Virus record (IMG/VR): IMGVR_UViG_3300007960_000138
Span: 1-27,571 of that record
Reading direction: 5' to 3' (one strand)
DNA: 27,571 nucleotides
Origin: a virus
Shown: piece by piece, positions 6,637 through 13,180 of the stretch
Numbering within the stretch: the first letter of the stretch is position 1
Layout of the letters: each line of letters opens with the position of its first letter
Program-made: the position numbers and the translations under genes
The notes under the pieces: generated by a model
Databases searched by the model: none
The model's input: only the letters and a program-made list of their open reading frames with translations
Told to the model about the DNA's origin: nothing

Positions 6637-6706
6637 GCGGCGGTCGCCGTTACCGTGAGTCGTTCCTCCCCATCGGAGATCTTCTCTTGGTTGCGACGAC
6701 CGCCGC
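6637..6706. repeat. 10-bp inverted repeat in leader of 6372-6614
   Basis: GCGGCGGTCG (6637-6646) and CGACCGCCGC (6697-6706) are exact reverse complements 50 bases apart. They lie in the 109-base stretch between the small membrane ORF and the start of the ribbon-helix-helix-like gene. On minus-strand RNA they could form a long-range stem just upstream of the ribosome-binding site. No -10/-35 pair of the type seen elsewhere was found here. Confidence 0.4.
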
Positions 6707-6723
6707 TGGTCACACGGTGGGTT

Positions 6724-6834
6724 TTACATCATCGCGGCTGCGAAAGTGAGCAGCCCGATCCAGAAGGCGGTTTCCACCTTCAGCATGGTGAGGCTGTGCG
6801 CCTTCGCCCTAGCCTTGGTGCGGGTAGGCTTCAC
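6724..6834 (-). CDS. Putative 36-residue membrane protein
   Basis: A short open frame beginning with GTG at 6834 overlaps the stop codon of the upstream gene as GTGA, the junction type used throughout this genome. The product has a strongly basic N-terminus (KPTRTKARAKAH) and a hydrophobic C-terminus (FWIGLLTFAAAMM), so it would insert with the basic end inside the cell. Function is unknown. The coupling to the previous gene and the clean basic/hydrophobic layout argue that it is real. It is not conserved in any family I can name. Confidence 0.45.
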   Translation of the reverse strand: MKPTRTKARAKAHSLTMLKVETAFWIGLLTFAAAMM

Positions 6835-7439
6835 GCTTCCATCTCCTTATTCAGTCGGTCGATCTCATCCTTGCGGTCGCGCTCCCAGGCGCGCGCGAGT
6901 TCCATGATCGCATCGCACGACCCCAGGAAGTCGATCTTCATCTCCTCGCCGAGGATCTTACCCCAGTTGCGGCCCTTGAAGTCAATCAGGGTGGTCATCG
7001 CCATCAGCAGATCTACGGGGCCAGCGATCTCGCTGCGCTTCGTAGACACCTCGATCTGCGAAGCCATGATCGGGTAGTCGGAGTGCTGGAGTACCGCAGC
7101 TACCTCGGCGGCGTGTCGGGGCTCACCTCCCTTACTCCAGATAAGGCAGGTTCCATGGCAGGCCATGTTGGCCATGCTCAGTGTTTGAGCCCAGTTCCGC
7201 GCAGAGTGTTCGATGGCCTCCGGTATGCTCCGGTCGCCAACCTTCTCGTCGAGGTCGCTCGCCAGCCCCGAGAGGTCATCAAGGCAGCTCGGATCGAGGT
7301 GGGTCTTCACCTGCCTCTCCAGTTCCTCCAGGCCTCCCAAGCAGTTGAGAGCCGCCGCGTTGAATAGGCTGGCCAGTCGGCACAGCTTCTCCCTGCTAAG
7401 CAGCTCGGGAATGTGGATGTCAGGGTTGGGGTTGCTCAT
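6831..7439 (-). CDS. Unknown 202-residue protein, first gene of a small operon
   Basis: No family is recognised. The sequence looks mostly helical, soluble and acidic, with scattered cysteines (for example MACHGTCLIW around 113-122) and a highly charged C-terminal helix (ELARAWERDRKDEIDRLNKEMEA). It has no signal peptide or membrane segment. It is the first gene after the structured region that ends the late operon, and it has its own promoter whose -10 box ends 7 bases before the ATG. A GGAG directly touches the ATG, too close to work as a normal ribosome-binding site. This fits leaderless translation. Downstream are a small membrane ORF and a ribbon-helix-helix-like gene, so this may be an early or host-interaction operon (inference). 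Confidence 0.65.
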   Translation of the reverse strand: MSNPNPDIHIPELLSREKLCRLASLFNAAALNCLGGLEELERQVKTHLDPSCLDDLSGLASDLDEKVGDRSIPEAIEHSARNWAQTLSMANMACHGTCLIWSKGGEPRHAAEVAAVLQHSDYPIMASQIEVSTKRSEIAGPVDLLMAMTTLIDFKGRNWGKILGEEMKIDFLGSCDAIMELARAWERDRKDEIDRLNKEMEA

Positions 7440-7446
7440 CTCCTTT

Positions 7447-7475
7447 ACCTTAAACCCGATGACTCAGTAAGTCAA
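7447..7475 (-). promoter_or_regulatory. Promoter of 6831-7439 operon, leaderless type
   Basis: Minus strand: TTGACT (7475-7470), a 17-bp spacer, TAAGGT (7452-7447), then 7 bp and the ATG at 7439. It shares its -35 with the promoter at 1048-1076 and its spacing with all the intergenic promoters found here. Confidence 0.62.
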
Positions 7476-7503
7476 GAGGTTTTCCGAGAGTTTTCGAGGC
7501 GAT

Positions 7504-7540
7504 GCCGTGGGCCGCTAGCGGCCCGTTGGCGGGCCACGGC
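7504..7540. repeat. Nested palindromes after the late operon
   Basis: GCCGTGG (7504-7510) pairs with CCACGGC (7534-7540) around a 16-bp perfect palindrome, GGGCCGCTAGCGGCCC (7509-7524). GGCCCG/CGGGCC (7520-7533) offers an alternative hairpin. The element sits between the last gene of the late operon and the next promoter, where a terminator or processing site is expected. No T-run follows on the minus strand, so classical intrinsic termination is doubtful. Confidence 0.55.
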
Positions 7541-7551
7541 TCGCCCCGTCC

Positions 7552-7580
7552 CCGTCTCCCCCTCGGGAGGCGGTCTTTCT
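7552..7580 (+). terminator. Hairpin with short T-rich tail, weak candidate terminator
   Basis: CCGTCTCCC (7552-7560), loop CCTC, then GGGAGGCGG (7565-7573) forms a 9-bp stem with one G-U pair, followed by TCTTTCT on the plus strand. As a terminator it would stop rightward transcription, although no rightward gene is known just upstream. On the minus strand it may only add structure to the end of the late transcript. Confidence 0.3.
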
Positions 7581-7592
7581 CTGATCGCCGCA

Positions 7593-7835
7593 CTACGCCC
7601 CCTTATCGCCGGCCTCAGGCGAAACTACCCGATTTAGGCTTACCCAGGCGTCGGGTGCGGGCGAGGCTTCGCCTGAGGCCCACCGTCTGAATGACGTAAC
7701 AGGTAGCCCGGCCTTGGCGCAAGCGTCTCGGGGTGTCAGCCCTCGGCGCGTGATCTTCTTGCGCATCCGGTCGATCTCTTCATGACTCAGGCACAGCCTG
7801 GTGCGCCCATAGCGGTCCTTGAACATTTTGGGCAT
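7593..7835 (-). CDS. Small helix-turn-helix protein at end of late operon
   Basis: An 80-residue basic protein. SHEEIDRMRKKITRRGLTPRDACAKAGLPVTSFRRWASGEASPAP (about 17-61) reads as a helix-turn-helix in which VTSFRRWASGE is the recognition region, comparable to FHWLARFARGE of the small protein at 3720-3938. DNA binding is inferred. An AGGAGA site about 8 bases before the ATG supports the start, and only 3 bases separate it from the upstream lipoprotein gene. The last part of the gene overlaps a 13-bp inverted repeat. A role in late gene control is possible; nothing in the sequence shows its target. Confidence 0.6.
   Translation of the reverse strand: MPKMFKDRYGRTRLCLSHEEIDRMRKKITRRGLTPRDACAKAGLPVTSFRRWASGEASPAPDAWVSLNRVVSPEAGDKGA
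7611..7680. repeat. 13-bp inverted repeat inside the HTH gene
   Basis: GGCCTCAGGCGAA (7611-7623) and TTCGCCTGAGGCC (7668-7680) are exact reverse complements with a 44-base spacer, within the last 90 bases of the coding sequence. Together with the palindromes at 7504-7580 they make the end of the late operon unusually structured. Confidence 0.65.
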
Positions 7836-7838
7836 GCC

Positions 7839-8306
7839 CTACTCTCCTTGTTCGGGGGTCCGGCTCTGCGATGACAGGCCTCTACTCTTGCGGCTACCGT
7901 ACCAGTAGTGCCACAGCTGAAAGGCGACGGAGAGGCTGACGATGACAGCAGCCCAGAGAAGGACATCGCCCAGCCACTCCTGGAACTTGAGGAAGGCTGA
8001 TTCGCCCTGCTCCATCTCATCCTTTAGGCGCTGGAGCCGAGCCGGGAGAGGCTCCGTCGAGTTCTCATCTTCTAGCGTAGCGACGACATCGCGCCGTGCC
8101 TCCCTGACGTGCTCCTCGGTTCCGTTTGGGATGAGCAACTCAGCCGCCGCCGTCGCCGCCAGGGCGACTACACCCGCCGCCGGGTTGATGAGGTAGACGA
8201 TGGCCGCCGGGCCTGCGATCACCGCCGCCGAGTGCGTCGTGTCCAGCACTTCGGCTGCCGAGCAGCCTCCCAGAGTCAGGAGCAGGCCCGCCAGAGCGCC
8301 ACGCAC
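7839..8306 (-). CDS. Lipoprotein with C-terminal membrane anchor, u-spanin candidate
   Basis: A 155-residue envelope protein. The N-terminus MRGALAGLLLTLGGC is a short lipoprotein signal with lipobox LGGC (C15). Residues 27-55 are Ala/Val-rich and hydrophobic. Residues 63-110 form a charged, helix-prone segment. Residues about 114-132 (DVLLWAAVIVSLSVAFQLW) are a second membrane segment, followed by a basic tail (GSRKSR). Lipid-anchored N-terminus, periplasmic helix and C-terminal anchor with basic tail is the topology of unimolecular spanins, which fuse inner and outer membranes at lysis. The extra hydrophobic stretch at 27-55 is unusual. If the host lacks an outer membrane this reading fails. 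The GTG start has only a weak GGTGA site and overlaps a 32-residue ORF in another frame. Confidence 0.55.
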   Translation of the reverse strand: MRGALAGLLLTLGGCSAAEVLDTTHSAAVIAGPAAIVYLINPAAGVVALAATAAAELLIPNGTEEHVREARRDVVATLEDENSTEPLPARLQRLKDEMEQGESAFLKFQEWLGDVLLWAAVIVSLSVAFQLWHYWYGSRKSRGLSSQSRTPEQGE

Positions 8307-8374
8307 AGCGTCACCAGTAGGGTTAGAACCTTCTTCTTGTGGCGGAACACGAAGTCAGGGATGGACTTATTCAT
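8276..8374 (-). CDS. Putative 32-residue membrane protein overlapping the lipoprotein gene
   Basis: ATG at 8374 lies inside the end of the coiled-coil membrane gene, where AAATGAATAA holds both this start and the stop of that gene. It encodes MNKSIPDFVFRHKKKVLTLL and then VTLCVALWRACS. A triple-lysine n-region is followed by a hydrophobic span. Its last 31 bases overlap the lipoprotein gene start in a different frame. It may be a tiny lysis peptide, or a leader whose translation lets ribosomes restart at the lipoprotein GTG. No family is recognised. Confidence 0.4.
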   Translation of the reverse strand: MNKSIPDFVFRHKKKVLTLLVTLCVALWRACS

Positions 8375-8720
8375 TTTCGGTTCGATCCTCCAGGGCTTTC
8401 ACTCTGTCCTGTAGCCGCAGGTCGGCTTCTACGAGGGCCGCAATTCTCAGCTCAAACAGTTCGCTCATGGCGCTCGCGTCGCCGGTCGTAAAGCTGTCTC
8501 CCATCCTACTCTCGATGGCCTTCGTCAGATTGGTCACGTCCCGCTGCAGCAGCGCGACATCAGTTTTCATGCCAGACAGCGTAATGGACTGACCCGTGAA
8601 AACAACAGTCAGCACGCCGCCAGTTACGCCTAGAATCCACTTAGCGAGAGTGCTGAGGCCCATCGAGTTCTCTCTGATCGAATGCGCGATTCTTTCAATG
8701 TCGTCCTGATCCAAGGTCAC
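8367..8720 (-). CDS. Membrane protein with coiled coil, possible holin or i-spanin-like
   Basis: A 117-residue protein: a short acidic N-terminal helix (TLDQDDIERIAHSIREN), one membrane span (about 24-45, LAKWILGVTGGVLTVVFTGQ) and a long coiled-coil-like tail with heptad hydrophobics (VALLQRDVTNLTKAIE... LRLQDRVKALEDRTENE). A single N-terminal anchor plus coiled coil is seen in inner-membrane spanin subunits and in XhlA-like holin accessory proteins. The sequence does not decide between them. The GTG start at 8720 is preferred because a GGGGGG run lies 6 bases upstream and the stop of the last fibre gene is just 10 bases away. A longer frame begins inside that gene but lacks a site. Confidence 0.6.
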   Translation of the reverse strand: MTLDQDDIERIAHSIRENSMGLSTLAKWILGVTGGVLTVVFTGQSITLSGMKTDVALLQRDVTNLTKAIESRMGDSFTTGDASAMSELFELRIAALVEADLRLQDRVKALEDRTENE

Positions 8721-8730
8721 GGATACCCCC

Positions 8731-9225
8731 CTATGCAGGCCATTGGATGGCGAAGAACTTGATAGTGATGGAGCCTGTGTTGTAGTTGCCGCTAGACTGA
8801 TTTCTCCAGGCGTTGAACCCCGTAGTGGTGATCGACCCAACAGTGTATGTGTTGTTTCCGTTGAGCTCAGCCGCGAAGTTCTCCGGCATGAGGAACACCT
8901 TGGGAGCCGACGAGAACCGGGTGGTGCCGCCGGTAGCCACGAAGGTTCCGGTAGTGCTGTTATTGGACCCGGAGAAGACGATCTCCCCGATCTCCCACCG
9001 AATGAACGCCTGGAGCATCGCGGCCACCGTACCGAAGTCCGTGGTGTACCCCAGCGACGTGAGCCCCGTAGAGGTCAGGTTGCTCGGATGAGGCCCGAGC
9101 TGAGCCTGGACCGCATCAATGGCTGACGCGATCTCATTGAGGGTGTTAGCCGTGAACGCGCTGGTACTTTCGCTGATCGTAGCGAACGAGTCAGTCGCGC
9201 TAGGGTAGCTGCTTCCGTAACTCAC
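8731..9225 (-). CDS. Tail fibre-like protein, third of three tandem relatives
   Basis: A 164-residue protein. The N-terminus holds SSYPSATDSF, then a helix TANTLNEIASAIDAVQAQLGPHP (about 26-48), a pattern common at the attachment end of phage tail fibre and appendage proteins. The C-terminal half is beta-rich and ends IKFFAIQWPA, like the last strand of H-type-lectin-like receptor-binding modules. It shares this plan with the two genes just upstream. The GTG start overlaps the previous stop as GTGA. A role in host-surface binding is inferred from layout and from its place after the hub gene. Confidence 0.6.
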   Translation of the reverse strand: MSYGSSYPSATDSFATISESTSAFTANTLNEIASAIDAVQAQLGPHPSNLTSTGLTSLGYTTDFGTVAAMLQAFIRWEIGEIVFSGSNNSTTGTFVATGGTTRFSSAPKVFLMPENFAAELNGNNTYTVGSITTTGFNAWRNQSSGNYNTGSITIKFFAIQWPA

Positions 9226-9713
9226 AGGTCATCCTCAATCGCCAGGTATCTTACCGTAAAAGACTTGCCGTTATTGGACTCATTCGTCAGCCCCTTTCGG
9301 TGGTAGTTGAACCCTGTAGGCGAGCCGGAGGCAGGTACCAACTCAACGGATTCATCCCAGTTATCCCAGACTTTCCGAGACTTTCCAGGTCGGTCGACCT
9401 GGATCAGAATGATCATGTCCCCGGCCTCGGTGAATCTGCTCGGGTTCTTGAACTCGACGTAAACCGGGTCATCGCTGGGCAGCTCAACCTCGAACTCCCC
9501 GGCCTCCATCCGGGAGATCCTCTCGACCACGTCCGCCACGTCGCTGTAGCTCTGCCAGATCGTCCCGGTGAAGGTGTACGGATCCGCCCCCAGCTCGGCC
9601 TGAATCTTGGACGGAGCGTCCAGCATGGCGTTGAGCTGAGTCGCCGTCAGGCGGTCGAACTCGTCCGCCAGTCGCATGAACACATCAAGCAGGGAAGGGT
9701 AGCTGCTAGCCAT
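9222..9713 (-). CDS. Tail fibre-like protein, second of three tandem relatives
   Basis: A 163-residue protein. SSYPSLLDVF is followed by the helix TATQLNAMLDAPSKIQAELGADP (about 23-45) and SYSDVADVVERISRMEAGEF. The C-terminal half (VYVEFKNPSRFTEAGDMIILIQV ... FNYHRKGLTN ... FTVRYLAIED) is beta-rich. It is clearly related in plan to its two neighbours but low in identity, which suggests old duplication and fast divergence of receptor-facing surfaces. It starts by TGATG with the preceding gene. Function in adsorption is inferred. Confidence 0.6.
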   Translation of the reverse strand: MASSYPSLLDVFMRLADEFDRLTATQLNAMLDAPSKIQAELGADPYTFTGTIWQSYSDVADVVERISRMEAGEFEVELPSDDPVYVEFKNPSRFTEAGDMIILIQVDRPGKSRKVWDNWDESVELVPASGSPTGFNYHRKGLTNESNNGKSFTVRYLAIEDDL

Positions 9714-10210
9714 CAGTTCTCGTCTTCCTCGGTGGACCGCTCAAACCCGAACGGAGGCTGGACCGCAATCCACTGGACCACCTTACCCGAAGCGTTGGTT
9801 CTCGTGTCATGACGGCTGCCTAGCGTGAACCCGTCCTTGGTGATTCGCTTGGCGAAGAACCTGTTGTAAGGCCCAGGCTCCGAGTCGAGGACTACTTGGC
9901 AGAAGACAAACGGAGGCGCGGTGAATCTGCCGCTAGTGAAGTCGACCCGGAACCCACCTGCGGCATCCGTGGTCGTCTCTTCACCGACCTCGACCCGAGC
10001 GAATGCGTGTAGGAACGCGCCTACCGATCCGTAGTCTGGGCCGCCGCCAGCGGTGAAGTCGGCGGGGTCAGTGCCTAGCGCAGTCTCTACCGCTACGATT
10101 GAGTTGATCGTAGCGGTGAGAGCATCAGCGGTCAGCCAATCGACTTCATCGACCAGCGTCTCCGGGGTGGGATCGACCGCCGTGGGGTAATCGCTTGAGT
10201 TGTCGGCCAT
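9713..10210 (-). CDS. Tail fibre-like protein, first of three tandem relatives
   Basis: A 165-residue protein. SSDYPTAVDPTPETLVDEVD is followed by the helix TADALTATINSIVAVETALGTDP (about 28-50), YGSVGAFLHAFARVEVGEE and then a beta-rich half. VDFTSGRFTAPPFVFCQVVL, RITKDGFTL and VVQWIAVQPP resemble the strands of H-type-lectin-like fibre tips. It directly follows the hub gene, with which it shares TAATG, so it is the most likely of the three to contact the baseplate. It has a charged tail (FERSTEEDEN) absent from the others. Confidence 0.62.
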   Translation of the reverse strand: MADNSSDYPTAVDPTPETLVDEVDWLTADALTATINSIVAVETALGTDPADFTAGGGPDYGSVGAFLHAFARVEVGEETTTDAAGGFRVDFTSGRFTAPPFVFCQVVLDSEPGPYNRFFAKRITKDGFTLGSRHDTRTNASGKVVQWIAVQPPFGFERSTEEDEN

Positions 10211-12375
10211 TACTTGCTCCCCTTCTCCGCGTTCTTGGAGGCTTCGGTGACGCGGTCATTCACTTCTTCGATGGCCTCCGAAGCGGACATGAGGCCGCCG
10301 AACCCCTGGACCTCGACGAGCAGCGGTGCGGTACTGCCGTTGTGCGTGACCTTGATCTTCTCCGGGTATACCTCAAGGTGCGTCCCGAGGGCTCGCTGGT
10401 TGACCCGCGTACCCAGCTGGTAGTCGTAGTTGCGCCGGGTGAAGTCCGCGCTGTCGTCCTGGAACTCGGACTCCGAGCTAACCGCACTGGTCGTCCAGGC
10501 GTACTCGCCGTCAAGTGTGCCGTTGCCGAAAGCGTACCGCACGAACGCCGCGTCGTTGGAGTCGCGCAGGCCAGCGTTGGTCATCAAGACTAGACCTCCG
10601 TACCGCTTGAACGGAGGGGTCGTGTTCTGGTGTCCGCCCAGGAAAGACGCGGTGGTTCCGCTCCAGGACTTCCACACCAGGACTTGGGAGTAATCCGCTG
10701 ACGAGGCGTCGCCAGCAGGCGCTACGCCCGCGTTGAGGGCTAGTCCGTTGAGGACGATCTTATCGGTGCTACCCGTGCTGTAGAGGGTGGAGAGCGAGAT
10801 GTTCGTGCCTGCGATCATCGTGGTCACGGTTGTCCCGTCGCTGAAGTGACCGGCTACCTGGATCGTGCCGGAGCTGACCCAGTAGTATTCCAGAGCGACC
10901 GTATGCTCAGCCTGGATCTTAGCGGTCGTCACCGTGCCAGCGGAGACAGCCGCCGGACCCCAGGTGCCGGTGTTGTCGCGCTTAGCGATTAGTAGCTTCC
11001 AGGCACCTCCGCTCGCGTACCACGCGATGCTTAGCCTGTTCTCCACCTCCCCGATGTACAGCGTGGCCGGACTGCTGGTAGCGGTTGTGCTTACCTGTCG
11101 GCGGGTCCACTCCACGAGCCTCCTGTCCGAGGTGGACGACATCGTATGCGGATCAAAGTTCACGATGTCTGCGCCCGTAGGCCCGTTGCCCGTGTCGATC
11201 ACCGAGTACCTGGCAGTAGTAGCGTTCCGCGTGGCTGCGTAGATTGACTTGGAATCGCCCCAAGCCCTGTAGTCCTTGGGCTTGTCCCGCACGACCAGCA
11301 GCTTGCCGCCGTTCTTCAGGTAATACAGCGGGCTGTAGTACTTTAGCGTGCCTCCCTCGTTCGCGGTCACGAGTCCCGACAAGGAGTCGAACAGGGTAGT
11401 CTTGACCTTCAGCTCTCGTGAGCAGAGTGCGCGAGCCTTCGATGCCGCCGCAATCAGACATTGCCCGTCATTCCTCAGACCGGACTCGCTTACCGTCTTT
11501 TTGCGCCTACCGTAGAGCGCGATGGATTCTTCGCTGGCCGCCGTCCCCGTGTAGAACACCCGGGAGGTGTCGGCGGGGTCGCCTTCGATCTCCTCCCCTA
11601 CGACCTTGATGTCGTTGAAGACCCCCGAGGCGCTTGAATCGATGGTGTGCGAGATTAGCTGGCTCTTGTCTACGCTAGCTATCGCACGGTCCGCGCTGCC
11701 GCTCTTTTCCCACAGATGCCCGGTCCAGGCTTTGAAGTAGAGCGTGCCGTAGCTAGACGCGGTTGCTGCGGGCTTGACTCCGTAGCTGAAAAATGACTCG
11801 CCGCCAGCCAGCTCGACCAGTGCCTTCATGACCTTGTTGATCGGCTCGTCCTTGAACTCGACGGAGACCTTGCGCGACGACGCTCCGAGGGTGTCGATGT
11901 CCTTGCTCTTTACCGGTGTGTCGCCCGCGTCGATCATGGACTGAGCGACGGTGCTGGCGATTGATCCGATGGTTTCTCCCTCGTGAACCCCGGTGTACCG
12001 GAAGTCCTTGAGGAACTCCCCGGCCCCGCGCAGCCTGAGCGTAACGATGTCGCCTCCACGCTCAGCCGTGGCCGAGTCCACTACGCCGAACCACAGGAGA
12101 TCTGTCGCGTCGTCGAAGGCCGTGCAATCATCCAGATCGCGGTCGTGGTAGATCCAGGCTACGCCCGCAGCCCCGCCTTCTACCAGACGCCTCCAGGCCT
12201 CGCCGTTCTCCGTCAAGATGATCTTCGCGGACCCGCCCCACACGCCGCCAGCCGCTACACGGTAGTTGAACTCCAGATCCATCAGGCCCGCTGAGGTGGA
12301 GAGTAGAACCTTGCGCGAGGCGTCGGTCCACAGATCGCGCACCGGAGCATCAATGACGAGCCTGATGTTAGCCAT
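10210..12375 (-). CDS. Baseplate hub / tail tip protein with jelly-roll-like insert
   Basis: A 721-residue tail-tip protein. The first part (to about residue 200) has the character of siphovirus hub proteins that cap the tube below the distal tail protein: TDASRKVLLSTSAGLMDLEF, LLWFGVVDSATAERGGDIVTLRLRG and LKDFRYTGVHEGETIGSIA. The middle continues with hub-like alternating strands and helices. Residues about 430-600 (TLYIGEVENRLSIAWYASGG through VLVWKSWSG) look like a concanavalin/laminin-G-type jelly roll and may bind surface glycans (inference). No peptidase motif was seen. The position between the distal tail protein and the fibre genes, joined to both by TAATG, fits. It could instead be named tail-associated protein. 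Confidence 0.7.
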   Translation of the reverse strand: MANIRLVIDAPVRDLWTDASRKVLLSTSAGLMDLEFNYRVAAGGVWGGSAKIILTENGEAWRRLVEGGAAGVAWIYHDRDLDDCTAFDDATDLLWFGVVDSATAERGGDIVTLRLRGAGEFLKDFRYTGVHEGETIGSIASTVAQSMIDAGDTPVKSKDIDTLGASSRKVSVEFKDEPINKVMKALVELAGGESFFSYGVKPAATASSYGTLYFKAWTGHLWEKSGSADRAIASVDKSQLISHTIDSSASGVFNDIKVVGEEIEGDPADTSRVFYTGTAASEESIALYGRRKKTVSESGLRNDGQCLIAAASKARALCSRELKVKTTLFDSLSGLVTANEGGTLKYYSPLYYLKNGGKLLVVRDKPKDYRAWGDSKSIYAATRNATTARYSVIDTGNGPTGADIVNFDPHTMSSTSDRRLVEWTRRQVSTTATSSPATLYIGEVENRLSIAWYASGGAWKLLIAKRDNTGTWGPAAVSAGTVTTAKIQAEHTVALEYYWVSSGTIQVAGHFSDGTTVTTMIAGTNISLSTLYSTGSTDKIVLNGLALNAGVAPAGDASSADYSQVLVWKSWSGTTASFLGGHQNTTPPFKRYGGLVLMTNAGLRDSNDAAFVRYAFGNGTLDGEYAWTTSAVSSESEFQDDSADFTRRNYDYQLGTRVNQRALGTHLEVYPEKIKVTHNGSTAPLLVEVQGFGGLMSASEAIEEVNDRVTEASKNAEKGSK

Positions 12376-13178
12376 TACAGGTCATGCTCGCCTACATTGT
12401 GGAACCGCTCGTAATAGCGGCAGGTCATCTGGAGCAGCGAGTCCGTAGTGGTAGGCTCGTAGTAGATGTCGCTGTTCCCGTTGGGCAGCTCCCAGAACTG
12501 CCCGTCTACTCTCTTGGGCACCGCAGCGCCGGAAGAAGGAGTGCCGGTGAAGTAGATCTCGCCTGTGGACGAGTCGATCTCCATCACATCTCCTGCGGCC
12601 ATTGAGAACTGGAACAGCCGGAACTCCTCGCTCGTCGTGCTGTTGCGGACAATCAGGCTCATGTCCGTGTAGGACGCGCCGCTCAGCGCGGTGAATCTCC
12701 AGTCCGGCAGCGACGGAGCCTTACCCTGGTAAGAGATCGTGTCTGGGCCGACGTTGCTGCTGCTGTTCACCTCGGTCGAGGTCTGGAGCGCGCTGCCTCG
12801 CCAGTACGGGGATGTGGCGATGAACTTACACGACCACAGGACGGAGGTTCCGTCCGTTCCTTCGGTAGCCGTGATGCTGCCCGTATCGGCGTAAGCGTCG
12901 ATATACCGGTCGTCGCTAATGCGGAGAACACCTACGCCTGGCACGTGAAGGTTCTTCATTAGCAGGTCGAGGAGGTTCGTGGCGTTGGTCGGAGTGTCCG
13001 AGCGGATGATCCCGGTGATCGTGATCTCGCGGCCCTCCAGCGTGTTGCGCACGACCCCTGAGCCACCCCGCAGCAAGGACTTGGTCTTGACCTCGATGCC
13101 GCCGTAGTCCTTCCAGTTCAAGGTCTGGGTGCTGCCGCTGTGCAGGGCGTAGCCGTTCCACTGAGGGCTGTAAGTCAT
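12375..13178 (-). CDS. Distal tail protein
   Basis: A 267-residue protein of the Dit/siphovirus tail component type (Pfam PF05709-like). The N-terminal half has NWKDYGGIEVKTKSLLRGGSGVVRNTLEGREITITGIIRS with a following helix TNATNLLDLLMKNL, the usual Dit N-domain. SCKFIATSPYWRGS is the segment that commonly precedes a C-terminal galectin-like domain, here about 140-267. It forms the ring joining tube to hub. The gene follows the tape measure by two bases and shares TAATG with the hub gene. The gene order tape measure, Dit, hub supports the call strongly. Confidence 0.8.
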   Translation of the reverse strand: MTYSPQWNGYALHSGSTQTLNWKDYGGIEVKTKSLLRGGSGVVRNTLEGREITITGIIRSDTPTNATNLLDLLMKNLHVPGVGVLRISDDRYIDAYADTGSITATEGTDGTSVLWSCKFIATSPYWRGSALQTSTEVNSSSNVGPDTISYQGKAPSLPDWRFTALSGASYTDMSLIVRNSTTSEEFRLFQFSMAAGDVMEIDSSTGEIYFTGTPSSGAAVPKRVDGQFWELPNGNSDIYYEPTTTDSLLQMTCRYYERFHNVGEHDL

Positions 13179-13180
13179 GG

